A stretch of 64,000 bases of DNA, taken from the NCBI RefSeq assembly GCF_010389155.1, contig NC_057764.1, forward strand, positions 40,742,275-40,806,274, read 5' to 3'. Shown piece by piece: positions 1 through 13,148 of this stretch. Position numbers and translations under genes: made by a program. The notes under the pieces are model-generated. The model saw nothing but the letters and a program-made list of their open reading frames with translations, was not told the origin of the DNA and did no database searches. The stretch is from Erigeron canadensis (Eukaryota > Streptophyta > Magnoliopsida > Asterales > Asteraceae). Within the stretch, counting starts at the first letter, position 1; every line of letters begins with the position of its first letter.

Positions 1-135
1 AAAAAAATCATCCGAAGATGTAACAAAGATAAATTACCTAAAAAAATACTTTAAGATCAGCTGACAACTGATACTCAGATACTTATTCATTGGCAAAAGT
101 AATTAAGTGTATAACTGTATCTAAGAGTCAGACAC

Positions 136-1695
136 CTTACTACTGACAAAAAGCAGCTCTTCTCCGAGCTCATTTTTCCAAGATGTCACATGAGCGCCAT
201 ACAAATAGACCTAAAACATACAAAGGGTAAGAAAAATAAACATGTGAAGTTTTGAACTTTCATGACAGCTATACTAATATAATGCATCAAGGAGAACATT
301 CAATCTACCTAAATAGTTAAACTATAGGCGAACACATGATATTTCATTATTATTTAACAAAAGCAAAGACAACTATGAGTAAAAGTGTTTGAAAATCAGA
401 AGAATCAACATATGCTTCACATTTTTTTCACCTCGATAATCATTGGACATAGAATATTTCCAAACAGCGTAGATACTAAAAAAGTATAGGCGATATGTAA
501 TGTAAGATACAATAATACCAGATTACAATTTTTATTATCTGTTTACAATAATAGCTACACAAAAGATGAGCGGCAACTACTGCCAAATATATATTTGTCG
601 GTCATAACTCATGTTTTGTAGATCCACCCGTCTATACTACTGTATAAAGCATATAAGAAGATCCCACCCCTTGAATCATGCTTGAAAATTCTAAGACCAT
701 GGATCTCAAAAACACACACACACACACAAACAAATTTTCTAAAATGTTATCTTTTTCTGATAAAAACATATCCAGAATTTTGTAAATGTGTTCAAATGTT
801 ATCATTTTCTGAAGTACTTTTCTATATCTCTTGAGACGGGTAACTGGAGACTTGGAGAGGGATCTCTGTTCAGAAAACCCGGAAAAGGTCGAGCCTTCAG
901 TCTTCGGCTCTAATGTACACGGCATAAACGCTACTCTTGTGTCTGTTTCTTAACTTTTGCCCCAAGGTTTTTACCCTACGTAGTTCGAACTCAGGTCTCG
1001 AAAGTTGAAACGAATCTAGCTACAAAATTGAAACGTGTGTACTTTTTGGGTAAAGGGTTACCCCGATGAATATATACAAACAACAATTATAGTGTTGTGT
1101 TCTCCCTTTCCTACAAATTGCTTTTCTAACTCTAGTAATTTACAATCTTAACTTACAAGACCTTCCTTCCTATCGGCGTTTAACTACGACATAAATGCAA
1201 GGCGAACCTTCAAGGTGGCCTAATCGTTATTAATTTGGACCTCTTTACAAGAGGTCTCAAGTTCGAATCCCCGCAAGGTACAATCTCGGAGAGGGTCAAC
1301 GAAAGGTTTGAAAACGATCACGTAATATGCCAGTTAGGCCACATAAATCATATTCAGAACTAAAAAAGAATCACCTTTTCCAGATAAACTGAATAGGAAT
1401 ACGACGTAAATTAAGATAAACCTTGTAACTTAAATATTCGCTTAACAATAATAATATTAAACTAAATTATCCATCAATAAACACAGTAAAACTATAACCT
1501 AATTTTCACAGCCTCTCAACTTAGATTACTGTCAGTCTGTCACTAAGAGTAGCATCCACATACAGTAAAAAGAAAAAAGGGAAAAAAAAAATTACAGACC
1601 TCAACACAAGTGCCATGAATTCCACGAAGAACAACTTTTTCAAGGCCATTAATGCCTTTAATCACTTCTATTGGCTTTCTTTCTGAACTCGACAT
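136..1695 (-). CDS. Glucose-6-phosphate 1-epimerase-like protein, 5' part only
   Basis: Two coding exons are visible, 1600..1695 and 136..210; the rest lies beyond the left edge. The start ATG (1695-1693) opens MSSSERKPIEVIKGINGLEK, the usual beginning of plant cytosolic aldose/hexose-6-phosphate mutarotase-family proteins. Exon 1 ends in GAG before a GT donor and joins in phase 0 to VYLYGAHVTSW, the conserved first beta-strands of the galactose-mutarotase-like fold. Exon 2 ends FVSSK before a GT donor at 135. By family knowledge the enzyme interconverts alpha- and beta-glucose-6-phosphate. The catalytic His and Glu lie in the missing part, so activity cannot be judged. Intron 1 is long (1,389 bp) and contains tRNA-like repeat pieces. 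Family assignment is by recognition of the N terminus. Confidence 0.8.
955..1015 (-). repeat. Second B-box-like (SINE-like) fragment, opposite orientation
   Basis: Read on the minus strand, GAGACCTGAGTTCGAACTACG resembles a pol III B box and its 5' flank. It lies about 250 bp from the plus-strand SINE-like piece in the same intron. It is probably a degraded retroposon, and only the B-box core supports this. Confidence 0.25.
1215..1350 (+). repeat. tRNA-like SINE fragment in intron 1 of the epimerase gene
   Basis: A stretch starting AAGGTGGCCTAATCG and followed about 45 bp later by GTTCGAATCC matches the spacing of RNA polymerase III A and B boxes in tRNA-derived SINE heads. No cloverleaf acceptor stem closes, so it is not a tRNA gene. 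No clear poly(A)-type tail or target duplication was found, so the borders are approximate. Confidence 0.35.
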
Positions 1696-3450
1696 CTTTT
1701 TCAATCCCCTATTTCCATATAATCCCAAGTTTTGCAAAATTATATTATACACACACTATAAAAACATCACTACTTATTCTGTCTGTGTGACTTTTTGCTC
1801 TCTGTAGTTAGATAGATATCATTATCTCTGTGATTAATTTCTGGACAAAAACAGTTTACTGAATAATCATATATTTTCCCTGAAGTTTTCTGATCATACA
1901 CTTTTAGTCCCTTCAGAAGAAAAATGATCACACTCAAAATAAACTTTCTTTTTTAAATAATTATTTATTTGTTATATGTTAATCGACTTAGGCTAAACGG
2001 AATGGCGTTGCTGGGGTTCGACTATATACACCACGTCACATTATGTGGCATCCTGGGTTGTTGAGGGTTGACTGGAAAAAGTGAAAAATGAAGTTGCTTG
2101 GAAGGCATGGTAGACTTTTTTTTATATTATTTTTTTCATTTAATATTAATTAAAAATACATTTTGTTTCATTTAATACAGGCCTATGTTCTCTAGTTTAT
2201 ATGTAAATGAAGGGGAAAGAAGAGAAAAGGGTTGGATGGAAGAAAAAGAGTGAATTTTTCTTCATTCCAAATCATCCCAAAAGTGGGATGAAAATATTAA
2301 ACTAACTCTATAGAATTCTCCTTCCAAATTTTTTCTCTTCTTTTCTCTTAAATAAAACTCAATAACCCAAATATTTTTAAAATCCTTCGCAATTTTTTCC
2401 TTTCTTTCAAAACAAAAGTCAAACAAAAAGACAAAAGAAAAAGAAAACATGGGAAAAGAACAAAAAGGAAAGGAAAGCAAATTGACAATCTATAGGAGGA
2501 CCGTCCACCGAGGTGGTGTGCCCGGCGATCGCCTTCTTTATCCCTCCACAGTCCACATCGTTTAGCCTTAAACAACGGCATTGGATTCATAACCAACCTC
2601 ACCTCAACTACATCTATGACCGTATATACAATATCAGTTTCTTTGACAATATCATGTTTTTAACTATAATTTTACGTTGATAAAATACTCTTGTACGCCT
2701 CTATCTTTGACTTTGACCTCAACTACATCTATGACCGGAATTTTTCAAAGTCAAACTTCTTAGAATCTAAACTTACAAAACTTGATAATAATATATATAT
2801 AATTTGGTAATCTCGTTGTCACATGATCGGAATTTCAATCATGTAACGAACATATAAGTTTAGGGTTTTAGAAGAGGTTTAGATACGGCTTACTTTCCAA
2901 ACTGTCCTCTATCTGTTTCATTATTTTTAGTAGGCTATTTTGCAGTGATATTAGAACTTCCAACCGAATTGTCACTCTAGAATTTCATGAGTCGATTTAC
3001 GCTAAAGCATCTCACTATTCTGGTTAAATGAACGACTATCTACACTTGTTCCAACTGACTAATTAAACAACGCGAATATAAACAAAACAGAAAACGCAAG
3101 TACAAGATAACCTTTGATCGATCATAATGAATGCCAAAGCAGGTCTGATATACAGAATGGAAGTAACTAAGTCCTAGAAGAACGGAAAACTATATATCTG
3201 GACCTGAATAATTTAGACTTAACTGATATTTTCCATCATATCAGCCGTACAATAGGCTTCTTCGAAACAGAAGCAGTATATATTTTCCTATATCATACTA
3301 AAACAACAAGAAATGTCCTGATACTACATATAGAAAAACTGCAGTTAGACTAATTTATGGGTTCCAACTCGTGTACAAGATATCGATGAAAAAGGTGATC
3401 TGTTGTTCATACTTTCCTTCATATGAAATTGAATGGAAGTGTACATAAAC
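1696..3450. other. Spacer between the epimerase 5' end and the villin 3' end; no gene seen
   Basis: This should hold the epimerase promoter and 5' leader on its left and the villin 3' UTR on its right. Open frames at 2262-2602 (minus) are low-complexity F/S/K-rich translations of A-rich DNA and look spurious. A 21-bp phrase (CCTCAACTACATCTATGACCG) occurs twice, near 2604 and 2716. Poly-T tracts occur near 3630-3652, inside the last villin intron rather than here. Confidence 0.6.
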
Positions 3451-6400
3451 TCAGAACAACTGTAGTGAAATCTTCATCTTGTTTTGTCTCCATTGTGGCA
3501 TTTTGTAGAATGCTTCTTTAGTCATATTGAATTTCTCCCTGAACTCGGCCTTCGATAGATATATCTGCATATAATAGTAGTTCGTTTATAGTTATCTATA
3601 TAGATCTAACTGTTGCTTTTTATCTTCTTTTTTTTTTCTTTTTTTTTTTTTTTGAAAAAATTATACCTCTCGCCTAGTTACATCAATATCTGGAGCAGGG
3701 TCAGTTGATGATGTTGTTAGACGGTCATATGGGTATGTGACTCCTTCCTCGACTCCAGCCTCCTTCTCGTTTGCATCTTCTTTTTTTGTTGAGGACTCCA
3801 TTCTACTGCTCACTGGATTAACCTTGGGGGCATCTGATTTTGCAGCGGAATCCGAGCTCACTGATACATCATAAGATAGTAATAACTATCATCAGTCCCC
3901 CATTTTGACTTAATTGCTAACTGATTGGAAATGTATCTGACTATAGCTCAAAATCAATTGTATGTATCTAATGGTGTTTCTGCTCACATGACAACAACTT
4001 ATAGAAGTTGACACGTCAGCAAAAACACCACCAGTTACATACGATAACAGATATACACCCAATAGATGATTAAAGTCGAATAGATACCCTAACTTAAAAC
4101 AGTAAGAAAGAAGCATTACCTTTAAGCGAACGAGGCATAAGTTTTTCTCGTGTTGGTTTGTCAAAAGAAGCGGTAAGTGATGCTATAGCCTTAGCCTTGG
4201 AAAGAGCTTTAGAGGTATCTGAACCACCGCCGCCGCCACTTCCACCACCACCCCCACCACCGTCTTCATTAGCACCACCAACTTTTGGATAAAGTTTTTT
4301 TACAAGTGGTGGTGGAGTTGAAAGATTCCTTCCTCCGGGATTATCAAACTTAGAAGCAAGAGCATTAAAGGCTGGAGATCTTCCTCTGGCACGTGGTCGG
4401 TCAGAGCTGAATGACACACTCCTTGACCGTTGCGGTTTCTCTGATGCTGACCTTCCTCCAAACGATACAGGAGCTCTTTTTTTGGGTTTCTGATGATGCA
4501 ATAATTATCTGATTAGAAGAAATAATTATCTTCAATGTTTTAAGAACTATTCCATGATGAATCCTTATTGCATCAATCAACATTAGTCAATAAAGTTGCA
4601 CACCATGGCCAAAATTTATTGAACATCAAGAGCAACTGCACATTAATATGAAAGAATTTAGAGAAATTGTGGCTTACAAGATTCATAGTTGAACGACCTC
4701 CGTCTTTTATCATAGAGAGCTTCCTTTGGAATGAATTTCCATGCATCTGTAGACATCTTAAAGAGTGAGTACATCCTAATTCCTAACCTTTGAATAGCTG
4801 TGGCATGCTCCATTTTATAATCAAAAGGAGATAACATACCCCAGATTTAGTTGAATCCCATTTGAAGAAACGTGTTAAAAAAGGCGGCTCGCTTGCTTCC
4901 ATTATGATGAATATAGGAGCTTGAGGAGATATTTTCTGGAGAAGAACATCTTGTTCTAAAAATTTCTGCCAAATTCAACGCAAAATATATTTCTGTCAAA
5001 CTACACAACATTGTCAACACTATACAACTTCTAAAGAAACTATTACATTATTTTTTAGTTGTTCTCTTGAAAGGTCACAATTTTTTTTCTCTAATATCAA
5101 TCTTTGTGACTTATGCTGCCAAATGCACTTTTCTTTTATCTTCCTGTAAAACCCAAAATTTACCGTAGAGGTTAAAATTATACCTCGCCAATAAGTAATG
5201 CTTGTGTTTTGGTTTTTGAATTAACCTCCTGGCCAACCCAAATAAAGATGCTTGTGTGACAATCAAGGATATAGATATCTTCTGTCATCAAATCATCCTG
5301 GTTGAAGTTGTATATCTCACACACCTGCATCAACAAATCCCGATAAGTCTTTTCAAGGATAATATATAAAATTTATTAGCGGTCGATAAGTAAAACTGCA
5401 CTCATAATCCACTGTAAGCAAAGATTGGAAAAAACTTGTGAAATGAAGACATTACCTTCAAATTGTCGCCTGGACGTGCAAAATTTGCAGCAGCAAGCAT
5501 TAAAGACCAAAAAACAGTTAGTAGATTTATGGAAAGTGTATGAAAGAGATACTATATTTCATCAAAGGGTTGCATCAACCTTTGGACAATGTGCACGAGA
5601 ACAAATGAGGATCACTTTCATGCTCCCTTGGAATTTTCTCAGAAGGGTATTCTTGTTTTCCGCCTAAAATTTCCCAAAACTGGTCAGACTCTGCACCTTC
5701 CCTGTGAACTCTGGTCTGCAGATTGGGCTGCAAGCATTGTGATGACAGGTGAACATGAAGTGTATCGCTATAGTCAATAAAGTTAAACTATGTAGATAGA
5801 GGTAACAAGATGCATACTTTAATGAGATCAAGTTGCCTCTCGGCAAGTTCTTGGCCGTCGGCAGTAGTTTGCCTTCCGTTCCAGGTAAAGACTACTGAAT
5901 CTTTGTGTAATATGTAACAGTAGGAAGAGTTCAAGGATGAACCAACCTGAATCAATAACAAACAGATTGATATATCTATTGGTGTTTAACGTTGAACTTC
6001 TTTTGCTAGTAATGACATGAAATAATATTGCAAACAGGAATTCTGCAAGTGAACTTACAGGCTCAACTTGAATTGATTGCATGTTTTCTGGTCCAGATCC
6101 TTGAACTCGAAATAATGCGATCCCATCCTCTCTATAGGTATCATCTGGTAGTCCCTTCTCTGATATGTAATTCTTGTATCCATTACTGAGACCACCCTGA
6201 GAAATGATCATATTAACTCAACAATTTGAACAAAATGAATGTATACAATTTCTAATGCATTCTCTTTCAATTCCTCTATCCTGGTGTTAAAGCGCACCTT
6301 GAGAATCATAAAACTCTGAAATATCTGATAGAAGAGGATAGGCTCATTTCCTTCGTAAACGCGTGCCTACAGATCCATCAAATCAAACTGTGAGTGTAAT

Positions 6401-9222
6401 AATATGCTAAAACTAATGAACTACTGTCATAGATATGTACAAAGTTAATCACCTGAGTAGCCAGAAACTTGACTGCCTCAAGCATCTTGTTTGCTAGTGA
6501 AAGAGCCGAATTTTTATCTTCCTACAACATACATTTAGTTTTAAAGAATTTATATTAGTGCCTTGGATCCATCTTCATGACACAATACTTGTGTACCCAT
6601 GGTACTAAATGAGGCCCATAGCAATTCCCTTACAGATTTGAAAAGTAATCGCAAAGAATATACCTGAACACTTTTCTTTCCAAACCATGTCCCGATAATG
6701 CACTCCTCTTGGACATCTCCCGAATATGTATATTGAAAGATATAGCAATCTCCAGTGTAGAATTTTATTTGATCTTTCTCTGATAGTAGACTCTTTTCTT
6801 TGCCATTTACGCGCCACACCTATGAAACCATGCTGGAAATTAATTAATAATGTATAAATTAAGCTAACACTTGGTTCCCTCCGCAGAATATATATTTGTC
6901 AATAAATCACCTAAGTACGAGAATAAAAGAGACAAATCTTTTCGAACCTGCAAAGTTCCACTGCAATCAATATATGGTTGAGGCTCCTCCTCTTCCTCCT
7001 CTTCTTGTTTCGGGGTAGCTTTAACAAGACCCTTAACATCAAGCCCTTGGCGTTTTAGCAGTGCTACAAAATCATCAATAGCAGTCAAAGAATAAAAAAT
7101 ATTGCTTGTATATAATCCATTAAAATATTTTTCTTAAAATAGTATGTGATACTAACCGGCCACCTTGCCTCTACCATCCTCAGATGCTACAACATCAGTC
7201 ACTTGAGGCCATGAATCAAACTTTGCTCGGAAAGAAACTGTTTCAAAATTCTCAATCATGCGGATTATTTTAGACTTTGGTCTATCCTGTTCGCGTAGAT
7301 ATTCCTGTACATGAAGATTAATAACAATTAGTGGAGACATATATGCATTATTGTAAGAAGAATGAATATACTTGATGATGTGAAGTGTACTTCTGCAGCT
7401 CCGTTTGCAGCTTTTCTTTCCTCGAGAGAAGTACTTCGTCCCACCCACACATACAGTTCAGTCCCACAATCCAGAAGATAACAACTTTTTGTGTCTAGTA
7501 ACTTCTTTGTCAACGAATCCGTAGCAACATGTTCTACTTCCCCTTTCTGGACACTTGAGTACCAAATCAAAATCTTATCTCCAAGTTGTAAAACCAATCT
7601 CATAAACTCTATTTCACTTCAGACTAATAGAAAATAAGCAAAATAGCATGATTTCATTATATTACCAAAATAGTTGAGTAGGAGGAGCATCAGTACTTTG
7701 AGCATCGTTCGCAGCTTTTTTTCTTGGAAGTGGAGCAAATCCACCAAAGAAACCCCAAAATTCCCCAGCTTCGGCATCAGACATCAGTGTCCCGTCCTCT
7801 ACTCACGAAACCATACACAAAACATTAAATTTTGAAACTAAATCTGATTTTAATCACTGCAACATCAACTTACCGATGGTAGCTATATCACACTTTGAAC
7901 GATGGTAAGTATCTCTAATATACTGCACAACTTCTAATGCTTTAGCCCTTTCTTGTATGGAAGTGTTTGACCCGTTAAACTGGAATATCTTATTTTTACT
8001 GTCTAATATAAAAATGGACTCATGATTGAGAGAGGACCGAGCACAAGGAACCTGAGTTCAAAAAGTTATAACTTAGGTAACATAAAGGTTCCTACTTAAT
8101 GCAAATCAATGGAGTCGTAAACCACGGACTTAATACCTCTTGTACATGAACCACATGCTTTCCTTTACAAACAAACATACGAGTTTTGTGTTCTTGAGGC
8201 TCAGCTTCTTCAGGTATAATACATGGTTTAAAGCAAGAAAGGAACCGCTCTGTTTCATGTCCTTGTAATTCGCGATACTGAACAGCTCGTCCACCAACTG
8301 CTGCATCAAGTTCAAGCGATTTTATGGCTACAACACCAGCTTCATTCTGTAACCAATATAGTTTTTTGGAATTGAATGATAATTATTTATTACCATAATA
8401 AGCAAATGTAGTATGCATCTAAGGAAAAACTTCATAAATATAAGACATTTTATGTGAAAACTCACTTCACTGGCATCTTTGCCTATCCAATAGTGGATAT
8501 CATATCGAAAGCCGCCACTTTTTGAAGCATTGGTCTGCAAAGAAAATGTAAAAAATCAGCATATATTGGACAGCCAACTAAGTTACACTTCAGATAATAA
8601 AAATCAGCATAGCAATTTACTACAGTTGTGTAAATAGTCTAAGATTAAAGAACACACCTTTAATATCATATAAGTTTCCCCTGTAAAAAATTTACCATAG
8701 GAAGACTCAGGGACCGCCACGGGGTTAGAATTCTCAATACGCCATACCTCAATTCCTCTTGAATTGTCAGAAAAGATGTAAGGATTAGCTTCATAAAGAA
8801 AAATCTGCAATTTGAAAGCATGTAATCTACCTATATATTACAGCAAAGATAGTAAACTTTTAGTCTTTACATGATTTTAATGAATGTATTACCTATCTTA
8901 AATCATTTTAATGAATGTATTACCTGTCTTAAAGCTGCAATAATAAACTTGGAGTAACTGATAAAATTTAGCTATGGTTAACACGCAGTATAATGTTGTA
9001 CATGAAGATAAGCAGCCCTGAAAATGATTTTCAACTGCCATGTACTACACAATATTGCGCCTTAACCATAGGCTTATGGGCTATGTTTAGCAAACTCCTT
9101 TTTAGCAATATACAAAATGAAAAACTTAATTCCTAGTCTGAATGATCTATTTAAGATGAAGGATACTCTTTCTGTCCAGCTCCTTGGAAGGCTGGGTCAA
9201 CTTCTTTCATAGAAACAGACAT
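3451..9222 (-). CDS. Villin (six gelsolin-like domains plus villin headpiece), VLN4-like
   Basis: Actin-filament binding, bundling and capping protein, normally calcium-responsive, in the cytoplasm. Coding exons in gene order: 9167..9222, 8658..8757, 8466..8534, 8137..8346, 7874..8051, 7666..7798, 7391..7553, 7157..7304, 6948..7063, 6664..6819, 6453..6521, 6298..6366, 6059..6196, 5818..5946, 5580..5727, 5456..5469, 5184..5324, 4840..4965, 4678..4746, 4120..4489, 3667..3860, 3451..3564. They sum to 2,910 nt (969 aa), close to plant VLN4 length. The start [18 protein letters not shown] is the family N terminus. Gelsolin repeats fill about residues 1-720 (for example [32 protein letters not shown]-type motifs). 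A Gly/Ser-rich linker (about 800-840) leads to a headpiece ending [11 protein letters not shown]. Exon 5456..5469 is only 14 nt. Family call is very secure; the paralogue is inferred. Confidence 0.95.
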
Positions 9223-10837
9223 GCCGCTTTATGCTTCAATCAGTTTGGATCTTTAGGATCAGAAGCGGTATATTGGTATGGAATACCTAGAATCCACAAA
9301 GATTACATTAATTAGCAAGTCATCGCATTTTAGATGTAGCCATTTAAATCATTAATACAGAAGCATAGGTTAGAAGTACTAGATGAATACAAATTCATTT
9401 TTCATATAATGGAAACCTTAACCTATAAATTCAGGTTTTTCGATACATATATATATAGCTAGGCAAAGCTCATGCCTGTATATCAGCTTATTTAAGCTCT
9501 TGAATAATCTGTTTATAACATATATAACCAGAATTTGGCAAACACCCAAAGCAACTTATCTGTTTATATAACGTTTTTGACGCATATAGGCAGATCAAAC
9601 CCTATTTCATTCATTGCATGTATTTTGATAATCCTTTATTAAATTTAACTGATGAACAATTAATCATATGTTCTAACTAGTAACATTATTAAACCAAAAC
9701 TCATGTTGAAAGTTTCATAAAAACTTCCAAAATTCGTAGTTTTCAATATTTAAAGCCAAGAGACAATCAAAACAAATCATTATATACATTAATTAAACTC
9801 AATGGAACGCCGAAAAAACCACAACATGCAACAAACATATCAAAAGATACGTATAGGGCTACATTACCTATAATTCTGAATGTTTAGATCGAATTCTAAC
9901 GTGTAATATACGATGCATGTTCAATGCAACAAGCTAGAGCGAAGCTAAACGAAATGAAGAGGAGAGAGAAAATTTCAAAGTCTATGAGAGAGAATATTGA
10001 AAATAAGGGATTGATCGAATCCCCCATCACAAACGGAGAGAAATTACAACCGTTGTGTTTTTTTGTTTTTTTTTATTCATTGTTGAACACCAAATAACCA
10101 ATGGCTATCTATAATTCATGAAGTTTTTGTTTAGTATTGGTTTTTGGAGGGCTAAAGTGAAAATTCTTTACTTTCATATCAGATATTTTAGTTCTAATTT
10201 TATTGGGTTTATTGTTCAAAACTCTTACTTCTTTTTGTGTTTGTTTTCTACAGGTTATCATACCTTTTTATTTATTAAGACCATGATGTCTTATATCATC
10301 AAACATGCTTTAACATGTTATATACCTCTTTAAATGGTGATGATTTGTAAGTCACCATTTTTCATTTATATAAAACCAAACATGCTTTAAAGTATTGTAT
10401 TGTATAACAGAGTGAAACATGTATTAGTGATATATATATATATATATTGTCTATAATGGCTTATTTCAATAAGAGATTTTTATCTGGAAAAATGTTATAT
10501 GAAGCCCTTAGGGTTTCACTTAACGTGTATTAAAAATTATACCTTTTCATATCAAAAATTCAAAAACACACCTCTTAAAATTTATTGTAAGTGTACAATT
10601 ATTTAATATACCTTAACGAAAACCCTTTAAGATTTCATTTAACAAAATCCATCTAATAGAGCTTATTATATATATGGTACTTGTACATATGTTTTTGCTT
10701 TCTATTTTAACACAATATGCCACTCATTTATTAGTCATTTACAAAGCTAGCATCCATATTAGGGTGTAACTTTATGGACCAAAAATTAGGAAAATAATTA
10801 ATTAAATGGTAAGATAAACAAAAAAATTTAACCACTT
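9223..10837. other. Villin upstream region and kinase downstream region; no gene seen
   Basis: The villin 5' UTR probably includes a further non-coding exon upstream: purine-rich GAGAGAGAA stretches near 9958-9995 are leader-like on the plus strand only, so the exact start is unresolved. From about 10.1 kb the DNA is AT-rich, with a (TA)n run near 10431-10447. The open frame at 10118-10333 encodes an F/Y/I-rich sequence without family features and is not called. Confidence 0.55.
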
Positions 10838-13148
10838 TTACACTTGATTCTCACCAAAATCCCTTGAAAAGCTTTGGTTGACACTGAAATCTAAAGAGTT
10901 TGGAGGTTGGGACAGGTTGGGCGATCCACTTTCAAGAGGAGAAGGGAAACAATCCGAAATGGCTTCCCAAGAACGCTTATCAACCTTCATTCGTCGTCCT
11001 CCATCTAAGAATGTCGGCTTCACTGGTGATTTGACCATTTGGAGCTTCCAAGTTAACATTGACACAATCTCTGACATGGGTGGTCTTAAGTTTGCATGAG
11101 GCTGGAGACATAGCAAAGCCACCCGAATTGTTTGCATTACATCTTTCTCCACATAACCATCATTCTGCATTCTTGGATCTATGAGATTGACCATGTTTGA
11201 CCTTTCGTACAGCTTCCATGCCTGTATCCATCAAACACACAAAGCCGATAATGACCATCACAAATTATGTCATTGTAAATAGGATTAAACATATCAGTAT
11301 TAAAATTTTAGAATTGTAATGTATGTGGCTTACATATTCAGGAAGGTATTGCATTTCTAATGGTAAAGTGAGATCGGTATTTTTCCTACAGCTAATGATT
11401 TCAAGAACCAAAACTCCAAAACTGTAAATGTCAGCTTTTTCAGATAGTTCTCCTTTAATGGCATACTCTGGGGCTGTATAGCCTCTACAAATCACAGATA
11501 CACATATACATATAAGAAGGTATCTAAAAAAGTTTCTGTAATATATGTGATGATTATATATAGCTTGATGTTCTATTATTACAATTAGTAACTTACAATG
11601 TTCCAGCAAACGCGGTGCTGAGATAAGCTTGGTCCTCAGGAAAGAACCTGGCGAGGCCAAAATCTCCAATTCTTGGTTGGAACTTTTCATCAAGAAGAAT
11701 ATTACTGGCTTTGATATCTCTGTGCACAATCCGGATGTGTGAGTCCTCGTGCAGGTACTGCAATCCCCGAGCAATACCCAAAATTATTTGAAACCGAGTG
11801 CTCCAGTTCAGGTACTGATCGTTTTTGCCTATTCACAGAGTTAATAAAGTTAGAAAAATAAGCGATCAAAAGATGAAATGCTAGTGTCGGTCTGATTCGG
11901 GTACACCAAATTTTCTTGGTTGCTGTCAAGAACTTCTTGTGTTTGGTCAGCGTTCCGAATATCAGGAGACCTTAGATGTACTGCTTTAACTGATGTAGTT
12001 CTAATGAAGTTAATGCATAGAGGTGTCAATTTCAGCCTGCATGCCTAGAAATGAGTTGATTCGGGTTACAGGCCTAATGGGTCAAAAGTGACCTGAAGTA
12101 TATTTAAATGCTTACAACCACTTGTTTTATTTATAAAGATTAGTATTATCTCATACTCTAACTTCACAAGTTTACAATCATGTGTATTCACTAACAGCTT
12201 ATATAATCCAAGAAAAAGGGAGAAAATTGTTTGCAGCCCCATTTGACCTGAGCCAACACCCCATCAGACCCACCCATTTTGATGCATCTAGAAATGTATA
12301 TTAAGTCATTTACCATAAATTATGAGGTCCAGACTCCTATTCTTCATGTACTCATACACAAGTATCCTTTGTGCTCCTTCATTACAACATCCAAGAAGGC
12401 GGACAAGGTTCTTGTGTTGAATGCTAGTGATCATCCTCACCTCTGCAAGGAACTCTGCATCTCCTTGTTGTGATTTGTCAAGTGACAGTTTCTTTATAGA
12501 AACTAGTCTACCGTCTTGCAATTTACCCTAAAAAAACATTCAGAATCATATACCATCATTAACTTTGAACAGATCCAGTATAATTAAAAGCCATTCAGTC
12601 ATCAAGCAATCCACCATTCACTTCATCAGATATTAGCATGTTAAGAAAGAATACAGATCAACGCTCACTATTTGTAAAAAAGATTTAAAGAAAACATACC
12701 CGATAGACTGACCCAAATCCACCTCTTCCAAGAAAGTTATCATCATGGAAGTTTTTAGTCGCCTTCTTAAGTGCTTGGAATCTAAAATAGCTTATCGTCC
12801 TCAGATTCCCACTGAAATAATCTTTTAAAGCCACAACACAAAATCTCACTTTAGTTAGCAGACAAAAATGTATACAAGGCACACAATACATCAGAAACAA
12901 TATTTGTCCAATTTATAACCTTTGCAGCTCTTCTCACGCTTGGCCGCCTTCCTTAGTTGTGCCGGTCTGACAAATTTCCAGAAGACATACAAAAGAATCA
13001 GCAATATTAGGAGCACGATTAACCCTCCAAGGAAAAAGATCATGGATGACGAATGATGCTTCTTAGCCGTGCTTTCTTCATCAAGTGATAATGGTGTGGG
13101 AGATAAGGCTGCATCATATCCACAAGTAATAGTCAAGAATTTCTTCAT
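10838..13148 (-). CDS. Receptor-like serine/threonine protein kinase with a very short ectodomain
   Basis: Exons in gene order: 12920..13148, 12700..12821, 12314..12527, 11597..11828, 11334..11484, 10838..11221, totalling 1,332 nt (443 aa). The start has an in-frame stop four codons upstream. Residues 36-57 form one strong hydrophobic membrane segment followed by a basic stop-transfer stretch. Only about 35 residues precede it, with no obvious cleavable signal peptide. The kinase domain has GRGGFGSV (108-115), lysine K129 in VSIK (usually VAVK), HRDIKASN (224-231), DFGLA (244-248) and GTLGYTAPEY, so it is an RD kinase expected to be active. The C-terminal tail is Ser/Pro-rich. With so little ectodomain it probably signals in a complex or acts as a membrane-anchored cytoplasmic kinase. 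RLK/Pelle membership is secure; the subfamily is not assigned. Confidence 0.9.
12018..12292. repeat. Possible hAT-like MITE inside intron 3 of the kinase gene
   Basis: The left end reads TAGAGGTGTCAATTTC, and the right end inverted reads TAGATGCATCAAAATGGG, a degenerate match. The interior carries several TGGGTCAAA/TTTGACC motifs. Similar TGGGTCAAA-rich DNA occurs in the LSD1-like gene intron near 38.0-38.3 kb and in the TBL gene intron near 16.6 kb. No clean 8-bp target duplication was found. Confidence 0.3.

Noticed and set aside
1215..1350. Possible tRNA gene
   Set aside because: The B box is good but no acceptor or anticodon stem can be paired, so a SINE fragment is more likely.
2262..2602. 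Overlapping minus-strand frames upstream of the epimerase gene
   Set aside because: Low-complexity F/S/K translation of A-rich DNA in two frames; no conserved motif.
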